Assembly: GCA_023394255.1 (NCBI GenBank)
Contig: JAEXAZ010000291.1
Location: 1-13,181 of the forward strand
Length of the DNA stretch: 13,181 bases
Source of the DNA: Bacillota bacterium
GTDB lineage: Bacteria > Bacillota > Clostridia > Oscillospirales > Ruminococcaceae
Direction of reading: 5' to 3'
Shown: piece after piece, positions 1 to 7,530 of the stretch
How positions within the stretch are numbered: position 1 is the stretch's first letter
Layout: each line of letters starts with the position of its first letter
The notes under the pieces: model-generated
Database searches by the model: none
The model's input: the letters and a program-made list of their open reading frames with translations, nothing else
What the model was told of the DNA's origin: nothing
Program-made: the position numbers and the translations under genes

Positions 1-548
1 TTTCCCGGTGCAGGCTGAACGCGCCCTGCATCCATTCCACAGCCTACCGCACGCGGGTGCTCCGGCAGAACGGTATCACACTTCAGGACAAGATTTTCTT
101 TGTGGATGAGGAATATGTGATTCTGCCGTTCCTTTACGCGCAGAGCGTGGTTTATTACGATCTGGATATTTACCGCTATCTGGTGGGAAATCCCGCCCAA
201 AGCACCTCGCCGCAGAACCGCGCGAAATATGCCGGCCACAGGGAACAGATCGTCCGCCGGCTGATCGCGGTTTACAAATCCGCCCAGATGAACCCGGATG
301 TGCGGGGATACTGCTTTTTCAGAATCTCGCAGGCGGCGGCGGACCACCTGACGACGTTGTACATGTACCTGCCCGACCGTGCCGAAGGCCGCAGACGCGC
401 GCTCGAATGGGAACGCTATGTGAAAGGCGAGGAGCGGGAGATCGGTGCGGCAATCCGGAAAAAAGCGCTCCTGCTCCGGCAGCTGAACCGGCTGCATGTC
501 GGGCTGGACTTCTATGAAAAGCTGAAAAAAGGCATTCTGCGCAAATAA
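1..548 (+). CDS. Family 2 glycosyltransferase, C-terminal part (5' end outside window)
   Basis: The open frame enters at base 3 with no start codon and gives 181 residues ending at TAA 546-548. The segment read at bases 30-125 (IHSTAYRTRVLRQNGI, then DKIFFVDEEYVILPF) matches the acceptor-side region of GT2 (GT-A fold) enzymes, where an aromatic-VDxEY motif carries the catalytic-base region. The nucleotide-sugar-binding N-terminal half with its DxD is upstream of the window. The rest is a basic, helical tail (many R/K, ending LKKGILRK) of the kind seen in membrane-associated glycosyltransferases. A GTG at 57 is inside the conserved region and is not the true start. It lies 9 nt before the export permease gene and so probably adds a sugar to the polymer that this cluster exports. 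Donor and acceptor cannot be told from this fragment. Confidence 0.8.
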   Translation, partial: SRCRLNAPCIHSTAYRTRVLRQNGITLQDKIFFVDEEYVILPFLYAQSVVYYDLDIYRYLVGNPAQSTSPQNRAKYAGHREQIVRRLIAVYKSAQMNPDVRGYCFFRISQAAADHLTTLYMYLPDRAEGRRRALEWERYVKGEEREIGAAIRKKALLLRQLNRLHVGLDFYEKLKKGILRK

Positions 549-557
549 CCGTTCGGA

Positions 558-1358
558 ATGGGGCGAAAACCATTGGATGAGATGAAAACCCAGTTTTTGA
601 AGTGGAAAAAATATAGAACACTGCTCATGCGCCTTGTGCAGCGGGATCTCAAGGTCAAATACCGCCGGTCGGTATTGGGCTATTTATGGAGCCTGTTGAA
701 CCCGCTGCTGATGATGGTGGTCATGTCGGTTGTTTTTTCTTATATGTTCCGGTTTGACATCCCAAATTATCCGATCTATCTGATCACGGGGCAGATCATG
801 TTCACTTTTTTTGCTGAATCCACCAACATGGCGATGGGCTCCATCATCGGGAATGTTTCCTTAATAAAAAAGGTCTATGTCCCTAAATATATTTTCCCGA
901 TTTCACGCGTGCTTTCCAGCTTTGTCACACTGCTGTTTTCCCTTGTGGCGGTGGTGATCGTGATGCTTGCGACGAGGACGCCGGTTACCCCGGTGATTCT
1001 GCTGTTTCCGCTCCCGCTTGCGTATGTGCTGGTTTTTTCTATGGGTATGGGGCTGATTCTTTCCGTTTTTGCGGTCTACTTCCGGGATATGACACACCTG
1101 TACGGCGTCATGACGACCGCGTGGATGTACCTGACCCCGATTTTTTATCCGATTGAAAGCATCCCGGAGAGCGTCCAGCCGTTTATCCGGCTGAACCCGC
1201 TGTTTTTGTTTATCGACTGCTTCAGGGAGATTGTGCTCTATGGCCGCGTTCCCACGTTGCAGAATACAGCCGCCAGCTGTGCATGGTGCCTCATTGTGAT
1301 GGCCGCCGGCATCTGGCTGTTCCGGAAAAGGCAGGCCAACTTTATTCTGCATATTTAG
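558..1358 (+). CDS. ABC-2 type polysaccharide/teichoic acid export permease (Wzm/TagG family)
   Basis: This 266-residue membrane protein has the family hallmarks. It has an N-terminal amphipathic stretch leading to RDLKVKYRRSVLGYLWSLLNP (about residues 29-49), roughly six hydrophobic segments (about 46-65, 74-92, 112-137, 145-172, 182-197, 238-254), and the C-terminal pattern FRDMTHLYGV (175-184), LTPIFYP (192-198) and NPLFLFID (213-220). In the family these permeases form the membrane channel that moves lipid-linked glycans across the cytoplasmic membrane. The ATPase partner follows after 29 nt. The start is uncertain: ATG 558 has no clear ribosome-binding site, and ATG 582 (MKTQFLKW, 258 residues) is an alternative of equally normal family length. 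The short spacing to the preceding glycosyltransferase suggests translation within one operon. Confidence 0.9.
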   Translation: MGRKPLDEMKTQFLKWKKYRTLLMRLVQRDLKVKYRRSVLGYLWSLLNPLLMMVVMSVVFSYMFRFDIPNYPIYLITGQIMFTFFAESTNMAMGSIIGNVSLIKKVYVPKYIFPISRVLSSFVTLLFSLVAVVIVMLATRTPVTPVILLFPLPLAYVLVFSMGMGLILSVFAVYFRDMTHLYGVMTTAWMYLTPIFYPIESIPESVQPFIRLNPLFLFIDCFREIVLYGRVPTLQNTAASCAWCLIVMAAGIWLFRKRQANFILHI

Positions 1359-1387
1359 CAGGCGGCACAGGAAGGAGGTAATCGGAT

Positions 1388-3274
1388 TTGAACGAACAGC
1401 GGGAAGACTATATCGTTGAAGTAAAAGACGTATCGATGCGCTTTAATCTGTCCAAGGAAAAAGTGGACAATTTAAAAGAATATGTCGTCAAATTCCTCAA
1501 ACGCCAGCTGCTGTTTGACGAGTTTTACGCGTTGCGTAAAGTCAGCTTTTCCGTAAGGCGCGGAGAGCCGTTTGCCATCATCGGCGAAAACGGGTGCGGG
1601 AAAAGCACCCTGCTGAAAATAATCTCCGGGATTTTTTATCCGACGCAGGGCAGCGTGGCCGTCCGCGGCAGTGTGGCGCCCCTGATTGAACTGGGCGCCG
1701 GATTTGACATGGATTTGACCGCGAGGGAGAATATCTTCCTGAACGGCGCGGTGCTGGGCTACGACACCGCTTTTATGGAGCAGAAATTTCAGGAGATTAT
1801 GGACTTTGCCGAGCTGTGGGAGTTCGTCGATGTTCCGGTGAAGAACTTTTCCTCCGGGATGGTCGCGCGGCTGGGCTTTTCCATCGCGACGGTCGTTGTG
1901 CCGGATATCCTGATCGTGGATGAAATCCTGTCGGTGGGCGACTTTATGTTTCAGCAGAAATGCGAGCGCAAGATGCAGGAGATGATCGGTCAGGGCGCTA
2001 CATTGATCTTCGTGTCGCATTCCTCCGAACAGGTGAAAAGGCTCTGCAAAAAAGCGGTGTGGCTCAAGCACGGGGTCGTGCAGATGATCGGCGGCGCCGA
2101 CGAAGTGAGCGACGCCTATGTGCATGATATGGAAACCGGCGGTCATGGTCTGGTGCGGCAAAGCGAAGCGGATGCAAAACGGGACGAGGAAAAGATTCCT
2201 CCGGAGCCGGATGCAAAACCCGCGCGCAGGACATTCCCGTTTCTCACACTTCTGCGGGCGGCGGCGATCGCCATGATTGTATGGGACCATCTCGGCCCGT
2301 TCCGCAATCCGCAGTGGCTTCCCGGGCAGTTTGTAGAGAACATGATTAACCGTCCGCTCGGGATTATCCAGTCGTTCGGGGCGCTGGGCGTCATTTTATT
2401 CTTTCTGAGCAGCGGATTTCTGCTGGCGCACGGCGGTGGACGCGGCGGCAGGTTTCCCTATGCCGTTAAGCGGGTGCTCAAAATCTATCCGCCCCTGCTA
2501 TTGTCGTTTGCGAGTTTCTTTGTTGTGCAGCGGGCGCTTTCGCTGATAACCGGAGCCCCGAACTACTGGTCGCAGTTTACCCCGAGGCAATGGCTGTTCG
2601 GCGGGACCCTGCTCAACTACCTGTTCGGCGAGCCGGATGTCATCAACGGCACAACGTGGTATCTGTTCCCGACCCTGTTGTTTTATTTTCTGGGTTTTCT
2701 GTTTTATTCGTGGCTGCGCGAAAAGCCAAGGAGGGCGGTTTTCGCCTTTGAGGCGGTGCTGGCTGCATGCTACGGCGCGTTTACCATGGTTCGCCTTCCT
2801 TCGGCGCTCGGAGAGATTGCCAGAATCTCATGGTATCTGGTTTTCCCTGTTTTCGGGATGCTTCTGTATTATCTCTGGAACGGGCAGATGGGATTTTTGT
2901 CTTTTTTGCTGCTGGGCGGCGTGAATTATCTGCTGATGATTAAAGGCATATCCATGTTTAACCCCGATTATTACGAAAGCCTTCCCTATGCGGTTTCCTT
3001 TGCCTATGCGTTTATGCTGTTCAGCATCGCGCTGCTTTTGAATGATAAAATCAAGTCTTTCCGGGCGGTGGGCTATCTTGCAAAAATCAGCTATTCCGTC
3101 TATGTGACCCATATGACCTACGGGAGCCTCTTGCTGACAGTTTTGGCGCCGCGGCTCGGGTTTACGGTTTCGTTTTTTCTGACAGTTTTGCTTGTGCTCC
3201 TGATTGCCGCGGTGCATTATCAGGCGGCGGAAAAACCGGTCGCCCGATTTTTAAGACGTAATTTTGAATCGTGA
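1388..3274 (+). CDS. Fusion: glycan-export ABC ATPase (Wzt/TagH type) + membrane acyltransferase 3
   Basis: One uninterrupted 628-residue frame starts at TTG 1388, 9 nt after GGAGG at 1374-1378. Residues 1-250 are a Wzt/TagH-type ATPase: Walker A GENGCGKST (66-74), a diverged signature FSSGM (154-158), Walker B ILIVDE (174-179) and the switch histidine H211. The GELGAGFD-like ELGAGFD at 101-107 is typical of polysaccharide exporters. A charged linker (about 251-282, rich in E/K/D/P) leads into residues 283-628, about ten hydrophobic segments with acyltransferase-3 features: R290-x10-H301, GALGVILFFLSSGFLL (331-346) and YSVYVTHM (569-576). Acyltransferase-3 proteins move acyl groups onto extracytoplasmic sugars. 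Many Wzt proteins instead carry a soluble carbohydrate-binding domain at this position. I infer that export and O-acylation are physically coupled. The permease partner lies directly upstream. Confidence 0.9.
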   Translation: MNEQREDYIVEVKDVSMRFNLSKEKVDNLKEYVVKFLKRQLLFDEFYALRKVSFSVRRGEPFAIIGENGCGKSTLLKIISGIFYPTQGSVAVRGSVAPLIELGAGFDMDLTARENIFLNGAVLGYDTAFMEQKFQEIMDFAELWEFVDVPVKNFSSGMVARLGFSIATVVVPDILIVDEILSVGDFMFQQKCERKMQEMIGQGATLIFVSHSSEQVKRLCKKAVWLKHGVVQMIGGADEVSDAYVHDMETGGHGLVRQSEADAKRDEEKIPPEPDAKPARRTFPFLTLLRAAAIAMIVWDHLGPFRNPQWLPGQFVENMINRPLGIIQSFGALGVILFFLSSGFLLAHGGGRGGRFPYAVKRVLKIYPPLLLSFASFFVVQRALSLITGAPNYWSQFTPRQWLFGGTLLNYLFGEPDVINGTTWYLFPTLLFYFLGFLFYSWLREKPRRAVFAFEAVLAACYGAFTMVRLPSALGEIARISWYLVFPVFGMLLYYLWNGQMGFLSFLLLGGVNYLLMIKGISMFNPDYYESLPYAVSFAYAFMLFSIALLLNDKIKSFRAVGYLAKISYSVYVTHMTYGSLLLTVLAPRLGFTVSFFLTVLLVLLIAAVHYQAAEKPVARFLRRNFES

Positions 3275-3289
3275 TACGGAGGAAAAGAC

Positions 3290-5170
3290 ATGTCCAACAT
3301 TCAAATCCTGATTTCCTGCCATAAGGAATCAGACCACCCCGACAGCCAAATCCTGCGCCCGATACAGGTTGGGGCGGCTGCGGCCGCAAGGCGGTTCGAT
3401 GGGATGCTCCACGACGACGAGGGGGAGAATATCTCCGCGAAAAACCCCATGTACTGTGAACTGACCGCCCAGTATTGGGCGTGGAAGAACCTTGACGCGG
3501 ATTATTACGGCTTTTGCCATTACCGCCGCTATTTCAATTTTTCCGCCGCCCGTTATCCCGAGGACGAGTGGGGTAATGTTCTGGAAAGCTATATGGACCA
3601 GCAGGCGGCGCGTCTTTATGGACTTGATGACGCAACGATTCAGAAGCTGGTGCAGCAGTATGATATTGTGACGACGACCCGCAAAGATTTGCGGAAGACC
3701 GGCTGCCGCTCGGTCTTTGACCAATACCGCAGGGCTCCCAAACTTCACAGCAAAGATTTGCAGTGCGTGCTGGATATTATTGAGGAAAAATATCCGGAAT
3801 ACAGCGGCGCGGCTAAACTGCACTGCGAAGGACATAGAACCAGTTTCTGCAATATGTACATTTTGAAAAAAGAACTGTTTCAGGAGTACTGCGCCTGGCT
3901 GTTTGACATTCTGGAAGAGTTTGAAAAACGCACCGATATGTCCAAATACAGTCAGGAAGCCCTGCGCACGCCCGGGCATCTGGGGGAACGGCTGTTCGGC
4001 ATCTATTACCTCTATCTGACCCGGAACAGGAAGGATTTGAAGATCGGGGAGCTGCAGTGTGTCCTGTTTGAAAATACCGACCCGCAGGAGATGCTGCTGC
4101 CGGCTTTTGCCGAGCGGGAAGTCCCGGTGGTGTTTGCCGCGAACAATAATTTTGTGCCGATGGCGGCAACCTGCATCCAGTCTTTGATGGAGAATTCTTC
4201 GCGGCAGTGCAATTATGATTTGGTTTTGCTTGAGTCGGACATTACGGCGGAGAATAAGCAGCTGCTGCTTGGCATGCTGGGAGACCGAAAAAATGTTTCC
4301 CTCCGGTTTTTTAATGCCGAGCGGATGCTCCGCGGCTATGAACTGAAAGCCAACGCGCATATCAGTGTGGAAACGTATTTCCGCTTTTTAATCCAGGACA
4401 TGCTGCCGAAATGCGATAAGGTTTTGTATCTCGACTGCGACATGGTGGTCAAGGCCGATGTCGCGGAACTATACGGGACGGATGTTTCGGACGTCCTGCT
4501 GGCGGCGGCGCGGGACCCGGATTTTCTGGGGCAGATCAATGGCGCGAACCCGTCCACCATGGAATACTGCGTCAAAACACTGAAGATGAAAGACCCCTAC
4601 CGGTATTTTCAGGCGGGCGTGCTGCTGTTCAATACGGCCGCCATGCGCAGGGCGCATACCCTGAACGAATGGCTCACTTTCGCAACACACGAATACAAAT
4701 ACAACGATCAGGACGTTTTGAACCTCTACTGCGAGGGCCGCGTAAAATTTCTGGACATGGCGTGGAATATGCTGACTGACTGCGACCATTACCGCGTCAA
4801 CAACGTGATTGTCTACGCGCCGGAGGAAGTATTCCAAGCGTACAAACGCGCGCGCTCCGATCCCAAAATGATTCATTATGCCGGCTTTATGAAACCATGG
4901 CACCGCCCCGACGAGGATTTTGCGCAGGAGTTCTGGTATTACGCCAGAAAAACGCCGTTCTATGAGCAGCTTCTTTTCCGCATGGGGGAGGGAAGCGCGT
5001 GGCATGTCGCCTATGGGCTTGATCGGAACAGGACCATCCGCGGCAGGTTCCGGAGCCTGTTCGGCCTGCCCCGCAGGGTTGCGGACCGGCTTTTCCCGAA
5101 AGGGAGCGTCGGCAGGCAGCGGCTGAAAAAGGTCTACCGCTTTTTTGTAAAAAGCGGGCAGGAATCCTGA
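3290..5170 (+). CDS. Two-domain glycosyltransferase: DUF4422 + GT8
   Basis: This 626-residue protein starts at ATG 3290, with GGAGG at 3278-3282 seven bases upstream, and lies 15 nt after the ATPase-acyltransferase gene. Residues 4-265 match DUF4422 (ISCHKESD near the N-terminus, NPMYCELTAQYWAWKN at 52-67, YYGFCHYRRYF at 72-82), a domain usually found in capsule or surface-glycan clusters and thought to be a glycosyltransferase. Residues 278-560 are a GT8 retaining transferase: PVVFAANNNFVPMAATCIQSL (279-299), the metal-binding DCD motif (382-384) after KVLYL, QAGVLLFN (441-448), NDQD (472-475) and HYAGFMKPW (529-537). No membrane segment is evident; the basic C-terminal tail (about 580-626) may bind membrane. 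GT8 enzymes often use UDP-glucose or UDP-galactose, but the donor here is not known. Two active sites in one chain suggest two consecutive sugar additions. Confidence 0.88.
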   Translation: MSNIQILISCHKESDHPDSQILRPIQVGAAAAARRFDGMLHDDEGENISAKNPMYCELTAQYWAWKNLDADYYGFCHYRRYFNFSAARYPEDEWGNVLESYMDQQAARLYGLDDATIQKLVQQYDIVTTTRKDLRKTGCRSVFDQYRRAPKLHSKDLQCVLDIIEEKYPEYSGAAKLHCEGHRTSFCNMYILKKELFQEYCAWLFDILEEFEKRTDMSKYSQEALRTPGHLGERLFGIYYLYLTRNRKDLKIGELQCVLFENTDPQEMLLPAFAEREVPVVFAANNNFVPMAATCIQSLMENSSRQCNYDLVLLESDITAENKQLLLGMLGDRKNVSLRFFNAERMLRGYELKANAHISVETYFRFLIQDMLPKCDKVLYLDCDMVVKADVAELYGTDVSDVLLAAARDPDFLGQINGANPSTMEYCVKTLKMKDPYRYFQAGVLLFNTAAMRRAHTLNEWLTFATHEYKYNDQDVLNLYCEGRVKFLDMAWNMLTDCDHYRVNNVIVYAPEEVFQAYKRARSDPKMIHYAGFMKPWHRPDEDFAQEFWYYARKTPFYEQLLFRMGEGSAWHVAYGLDRNRTIRGRFRSLFGLPRRVADRLFPKGSVGRQRLKKVYRFFVKSGQES

Positions 5171-5220
5171 CGCGATTATGGCGCTGGCCCCGGCATTTCC
5201 GGAAAAACAGGAGGTATAAT

Positions 5221-6387
5221 GTGAAATACGACAGTATTGTGGTGGGCGCCGGATTTTCCGGCGCGGTTGCGGCCAGAGAACTGGCGGAAGCCGGAAAGTC
5301 CGTTCTGGTAATCGACAAGCGTGCCCAAATCGGCGGGAACATGTATGACGCGCCGGACAGCAACGGCGTCTTGGTGCACTGGTATGGCCCCCATATCTTT
5401 CATACCAGCTCCAAAGAGGTGTTCGACTATCTCAGGCGATTTTCAAATTGGCAGCCCTATGAACACAGGGTGCTGGGACGGATTGACGGCAAGCTGGTGC
5501 CGATTCCGTTCAATTTCCGCTCTCTGGATCTGCTGTTTTCATAAGAACAGGCAAAAGCGGTGAAAGAAAAGCTGACGGCCGCGTTTCCGAATCAGCGGAA
5601 GGCTTCTGTTTTGGACCTGATGAATGCCGAAGATGAGACAATCCGGTCGTTCGGCAGGTATGTGTTTGAAAAGGTATTCCTGCATTATACGGCCAAGCAG
5701 TGGGGAACCCCTCCCGAACGGGTGGACCGGTCGGTGATCAACCGCGTACCGGTCGTCCTCGGCTACGATGACCGGTATTTTCAGGACGATTTCCAGTACA
5801 TGCCGGAAAACGGATTCACGCCGATTTTTGAAGCGATGCTGGGACATCCGTCAATCACTGTACGCCTAAACTGCGAGGCAGGCGAAGTGCTGAAACTGGA
5901 CAGGGAGCAGGGCAGAATCCTCTTTAAAAATGAGGAGTTTACCGGCCCGGTCATCTTTACCGGCGCGATCGACCAGCTGTTCGGCTATGCGTTCGGGCCG
6001 CTCCCGTACCGTTCCCTGAATCTGGTATTTGAGCAGGAGCCTGTGACGGATTTCCAGCCCGCCGCGGTGGTCAATTACCCGAACGAGGAAGCGTTCACGC
6101 GGATTACCGAGTTTAAAAAGCTCGGCGGACGGCAGGTGGAGGGGTCTACCACGCTCCTGAAAGAATACCCGATGCAGTATGATCCGATGGGGGAAACGGG
6201 GAATATCCCGTACTATGTGATTTCCAGCCCGGAAAATCTGGACCGGTACCGGCAGTATGCCTGCTTGGCACGGTCATTCCCCAATCTGTTTTTATGCGGG
6301 AGGCTGGCGGAGTATAAGTACTATAACATGGACGCCGCGGTGCTCCGCGCATTGCAGCTTGCAAAAACGATTCTCGGCAGAGCGTAA
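5221..6387 (+). pseudogene. glf: UDP-galactopyranose mutase interrupted by an in-frame TAA
   Basis: The reading frame begins at GTG 5221, six bases after AGGAGG 5209-5214; the ATG at 5219 is followed at once by TGA and cannot serve. It would encode 388 residues, the normal Glf length, but codon 108 (5542-5544) is TAA. Both sides are in the same frame, so this is a nonsense change and not a frameshift. N-terminal part: FAD dinucleotide motif GAGFSG (9-14), IGGNMYD and YGPHIFHT. C-terminal part: YTAKQWG, TGAIDQLF, PYRSLN and GRLAEYKYYNMD, all Glf signatures. Glf interconverts UDP-galactopyranose and UDP-galactofuranose using reduced FAD in the cytoplasm, supplying galactofuranose for surface glycans. 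The 107-residue N-terminal piece alone lacks the catalytic core, and a restart at GTG 5560 has only a weak ribosome site. If the stop is real, the gene is probably dead; a sequencing or assembly error or within-population variation is also possible. Confidence 0.88.
5542..5544 (+). other. In-frame ochre codon interrupting glf
   Basis: Codons around the site read TTT TCA TAA GAA CAG GCA, giving FS-stop-EQA, in the same frame as both conserved halves. One base change from CAA, AAA or GAA would restore an open frame at a variable surface position between the PIPFNFRSLDLLF block and the following helix. UAA is not a known selenocysteine or pyrrolysine codon, so recoding is unlikely. Confidence 0.9.
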
Positions 6388-6419
6388 ACATCGGGGCGGA
6401 ATTTTCCGCCCCGATGTTT
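6386..6419 (+). terminator. Hairpin terminator of the glycan cluster, first of two
   Basis: A perfect 15-bp stem (6386-6400 with 6405-6419; arm AAACATCGGGGCGGA) has a 4-nt ATTT loop. It begins inside the glf stop codon and ends in TTT. The stem is symmetric with A/T-rich ends, so it can work in both directions. Confidence 0.8.
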
Positions 6420-6430
6420 CGCGTATGAAA

Positions 6431-6468
6431 GCCAAAAGCCCGGACGCTTTCGCGCCCGGGCTTTTGGC
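6431..6468. terminator. Bidirectional hairpin terminator between convergent operons, second of two
   Basis: A perfect 13-bp stem (6431-6443 with 6456-6468; arm GCCAAAAGCCCGG) has a 12-nt loop. The GC core is bounded by AAAA on one side and TTTT on the other, the usual layout of a bidirectional intrinsic terminator. It sits 12 nt past the end of lsrF on the - strand and 11 nt after the first hairpin on the + strand. Confidence 0.8.
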
Positions 6469-6479
6469 AGACCATACAA

Positions 6480-7361
6480 TTATTCGTGAATAGAATCACG
6501 GTAGAACTCATAAGCTTCTTTGTCCGTGAATTTTTCATGGACAATCTTGCGGATTGCGTTGGCCATTTCAACGGGATGCTGGCTCTGGAAAATATTGCGC
6601 CCCATGTCAAGCCCGCGCGCGCCTTCGCTGATCGATTTGTAAGCAAGCGTAAGAGCCTCATCTTCCGGCAGCTTTTTGCCGCCCGCCACGACGATCGGAA
6701 CCGGGCACGCGGCCACGACCTCCTCGAAGTTTTCGCAGTAATAGGTCTTGATGATATTGGCACCCATTTCCGCGACAATGCGGGTAGCAAGCTTGAAGAA
6801 ACGGTCGGTGCGTTCCATCTGCTTGCCGACGGCGATGACACCCAGCGTGGGGATGCTGTAACGCATGCCGTCGTTGATGGTTTTGGACAGGTTGTCGATG
6901 CTGGAAAGCTGACCGTCCGCGCCGATAAAGGTCTGAACGGCCATGCAGTCCGCGTTCATGCGGATCGCGTCCTCAACGTTGACCGCCACCACTTCATGGC
7001 TCAAGTCGTCATTGAGCATGGAGGAACCGGAAGTCGTGCGCAGGGCGATCGCTTTTTTGCATTCGGGGGGCACGCAACTGCGCAGAGCGCCGCGGGTACC
7101 CATCAAAACGTCCACGCTGTCCAGAAGTTTCGGAATCGCCAAATCCAGACGCTCAAGCCCCGACACGGAGCCCATAAAATAGCCGTGGTCAAAGGCAAAC
7201 ATCACTGTATTGCCGGTTTTGGGGTCAAAAATATTGGAAAGATGCTTTTTCATGCCCCAGTCCAAATCGTTTGCGCCTTTCACATGAAAATTTCCCTGTT
7301 TCGCGAAGGGTACATCAACCTGATAATCCTTTGCGACTTTTAGTCCGTCTTTATCCGCCAT
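6480..7361 (-). CDS. lsrF: 3-hydroxy-5-phosphonooxypentane-2,4-dione thiolase (AI-2 processing aldolase family)
   Basis: The chosen ATG (7361-7359) lies eight bases after a strong AAGGAGG and gives MADKDGLKVAKDYQ, 293 residues against 291 in Escherichia coli LsrF. An in-frame extension up to 7475 has no ribosome site and is not family-like. The protein follows LsrF closely from end to end: LDWGMKKHLSNIFDPKTG (33-50), AFDHGYFMG (56-64), TRGALRS (89-95), MGANIIKTYY (199-208), PIVVAGGKKLP (222-232) and DMGRNIFQS (252-260). K205 corresponds to the Schiff-base/active lysine K203 of the E. coli enzyme. In the known pathway LsrF transfers an acetyl group from the phospho-AI-2 derivative to CoA, giving acetyl-CoA and dihydroxyacetone phosphate. 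It is the last gene of the operon and is followed by terminators. The usual partner lsrG is not present after it. Confidence 0.95.
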   Translation of the reverse strand: MADKDGLKVAKDYQVDVPFAKQGNFHVKGANDLDWGMKKHLSNIFDPKTGNTVMFAFDHGYFMGSVSGLERLDLAIPKLLDSVDVLMGTRGALRSCVPPECKKAIALRTTSGSSMLNDDLSHEVVAVNVEDAIRMNADCMAVQTFIGADGQLSSIDNLSKTINDGMRYSIPTLGVIAVGKQMERTDRFFKLATRIVAEMGANIIKTYYCENFEEVVAACPVPIVVAGGKKLPEDEALTLAYKSISEGARGLDMGRNIFQSQHPVEMANAIRKIVHEKFTDKEAYEFYRDSIHE

Positions 7362-7413
7362 CGTGAAGTCCTCCTTGATAATAAATTGGTACGAAGGCCG
7401 GGAAGCCCATACC

Positions 7414-7459
7414 TCGCCCCTGTGTGGAAAGACGGAACCGCTTTTCCATACAGGGGCGA
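7414..7459 (-). repeat. Long intercistronic hairpin between lsrB and lsrF
   Basis: Within the 169-nt gap 7362-7530, bases 7414-7430 and 7443-7459 form a 17-bp inverted repeat (TCGCCCCTGT core) with one mismatched position (A opposite C in the lsr transcript) and a 12-nt loop. In the lsr transcript no T-run follows, so it is not a typical terminator. It is more likely an RNA-stabilising or processing element protecting the 3' end of the lsrB message, as seen after other binding-protein genes. The rest of the gap shows only the lsrF ribosome-binding site. Confidence 0.65.
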
Positions 7460-7530
7460 AGCATGGCCATCGCATCCGCTCTGACCATGCCCGCGCACCG
7501 TATGCTGTTCAGAAAGTACAGCCGGGTGTT

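Noticed and set aside
3329..4360. A 343-codon open frame on the - strand opposite the DUF4422-GT8 gene
   Set aside because: Its histidine/glutamine/isoleucine-rich composition is typical of an antisense shadow, and the + strand gene has clear motifs.
5542..5544. Stop-codon recoding or programmed frameshift in glf
   Set aside because: The codon is TAA, both halves share one frame, and no slippery sequence or downstream structure is evident.
6486..7343. A 285-codon open frame on the + strand opposite lsrF
   Set aside because: It is antisense to a full-length LsrF match and has no family features or ribosome site.
7362..7475. N-terminal extension of LsrF to 7475
   Set aside because: The 38 extra residues have no LsrF counterpart, and the strong ribosome site lies just before ATG 7361.
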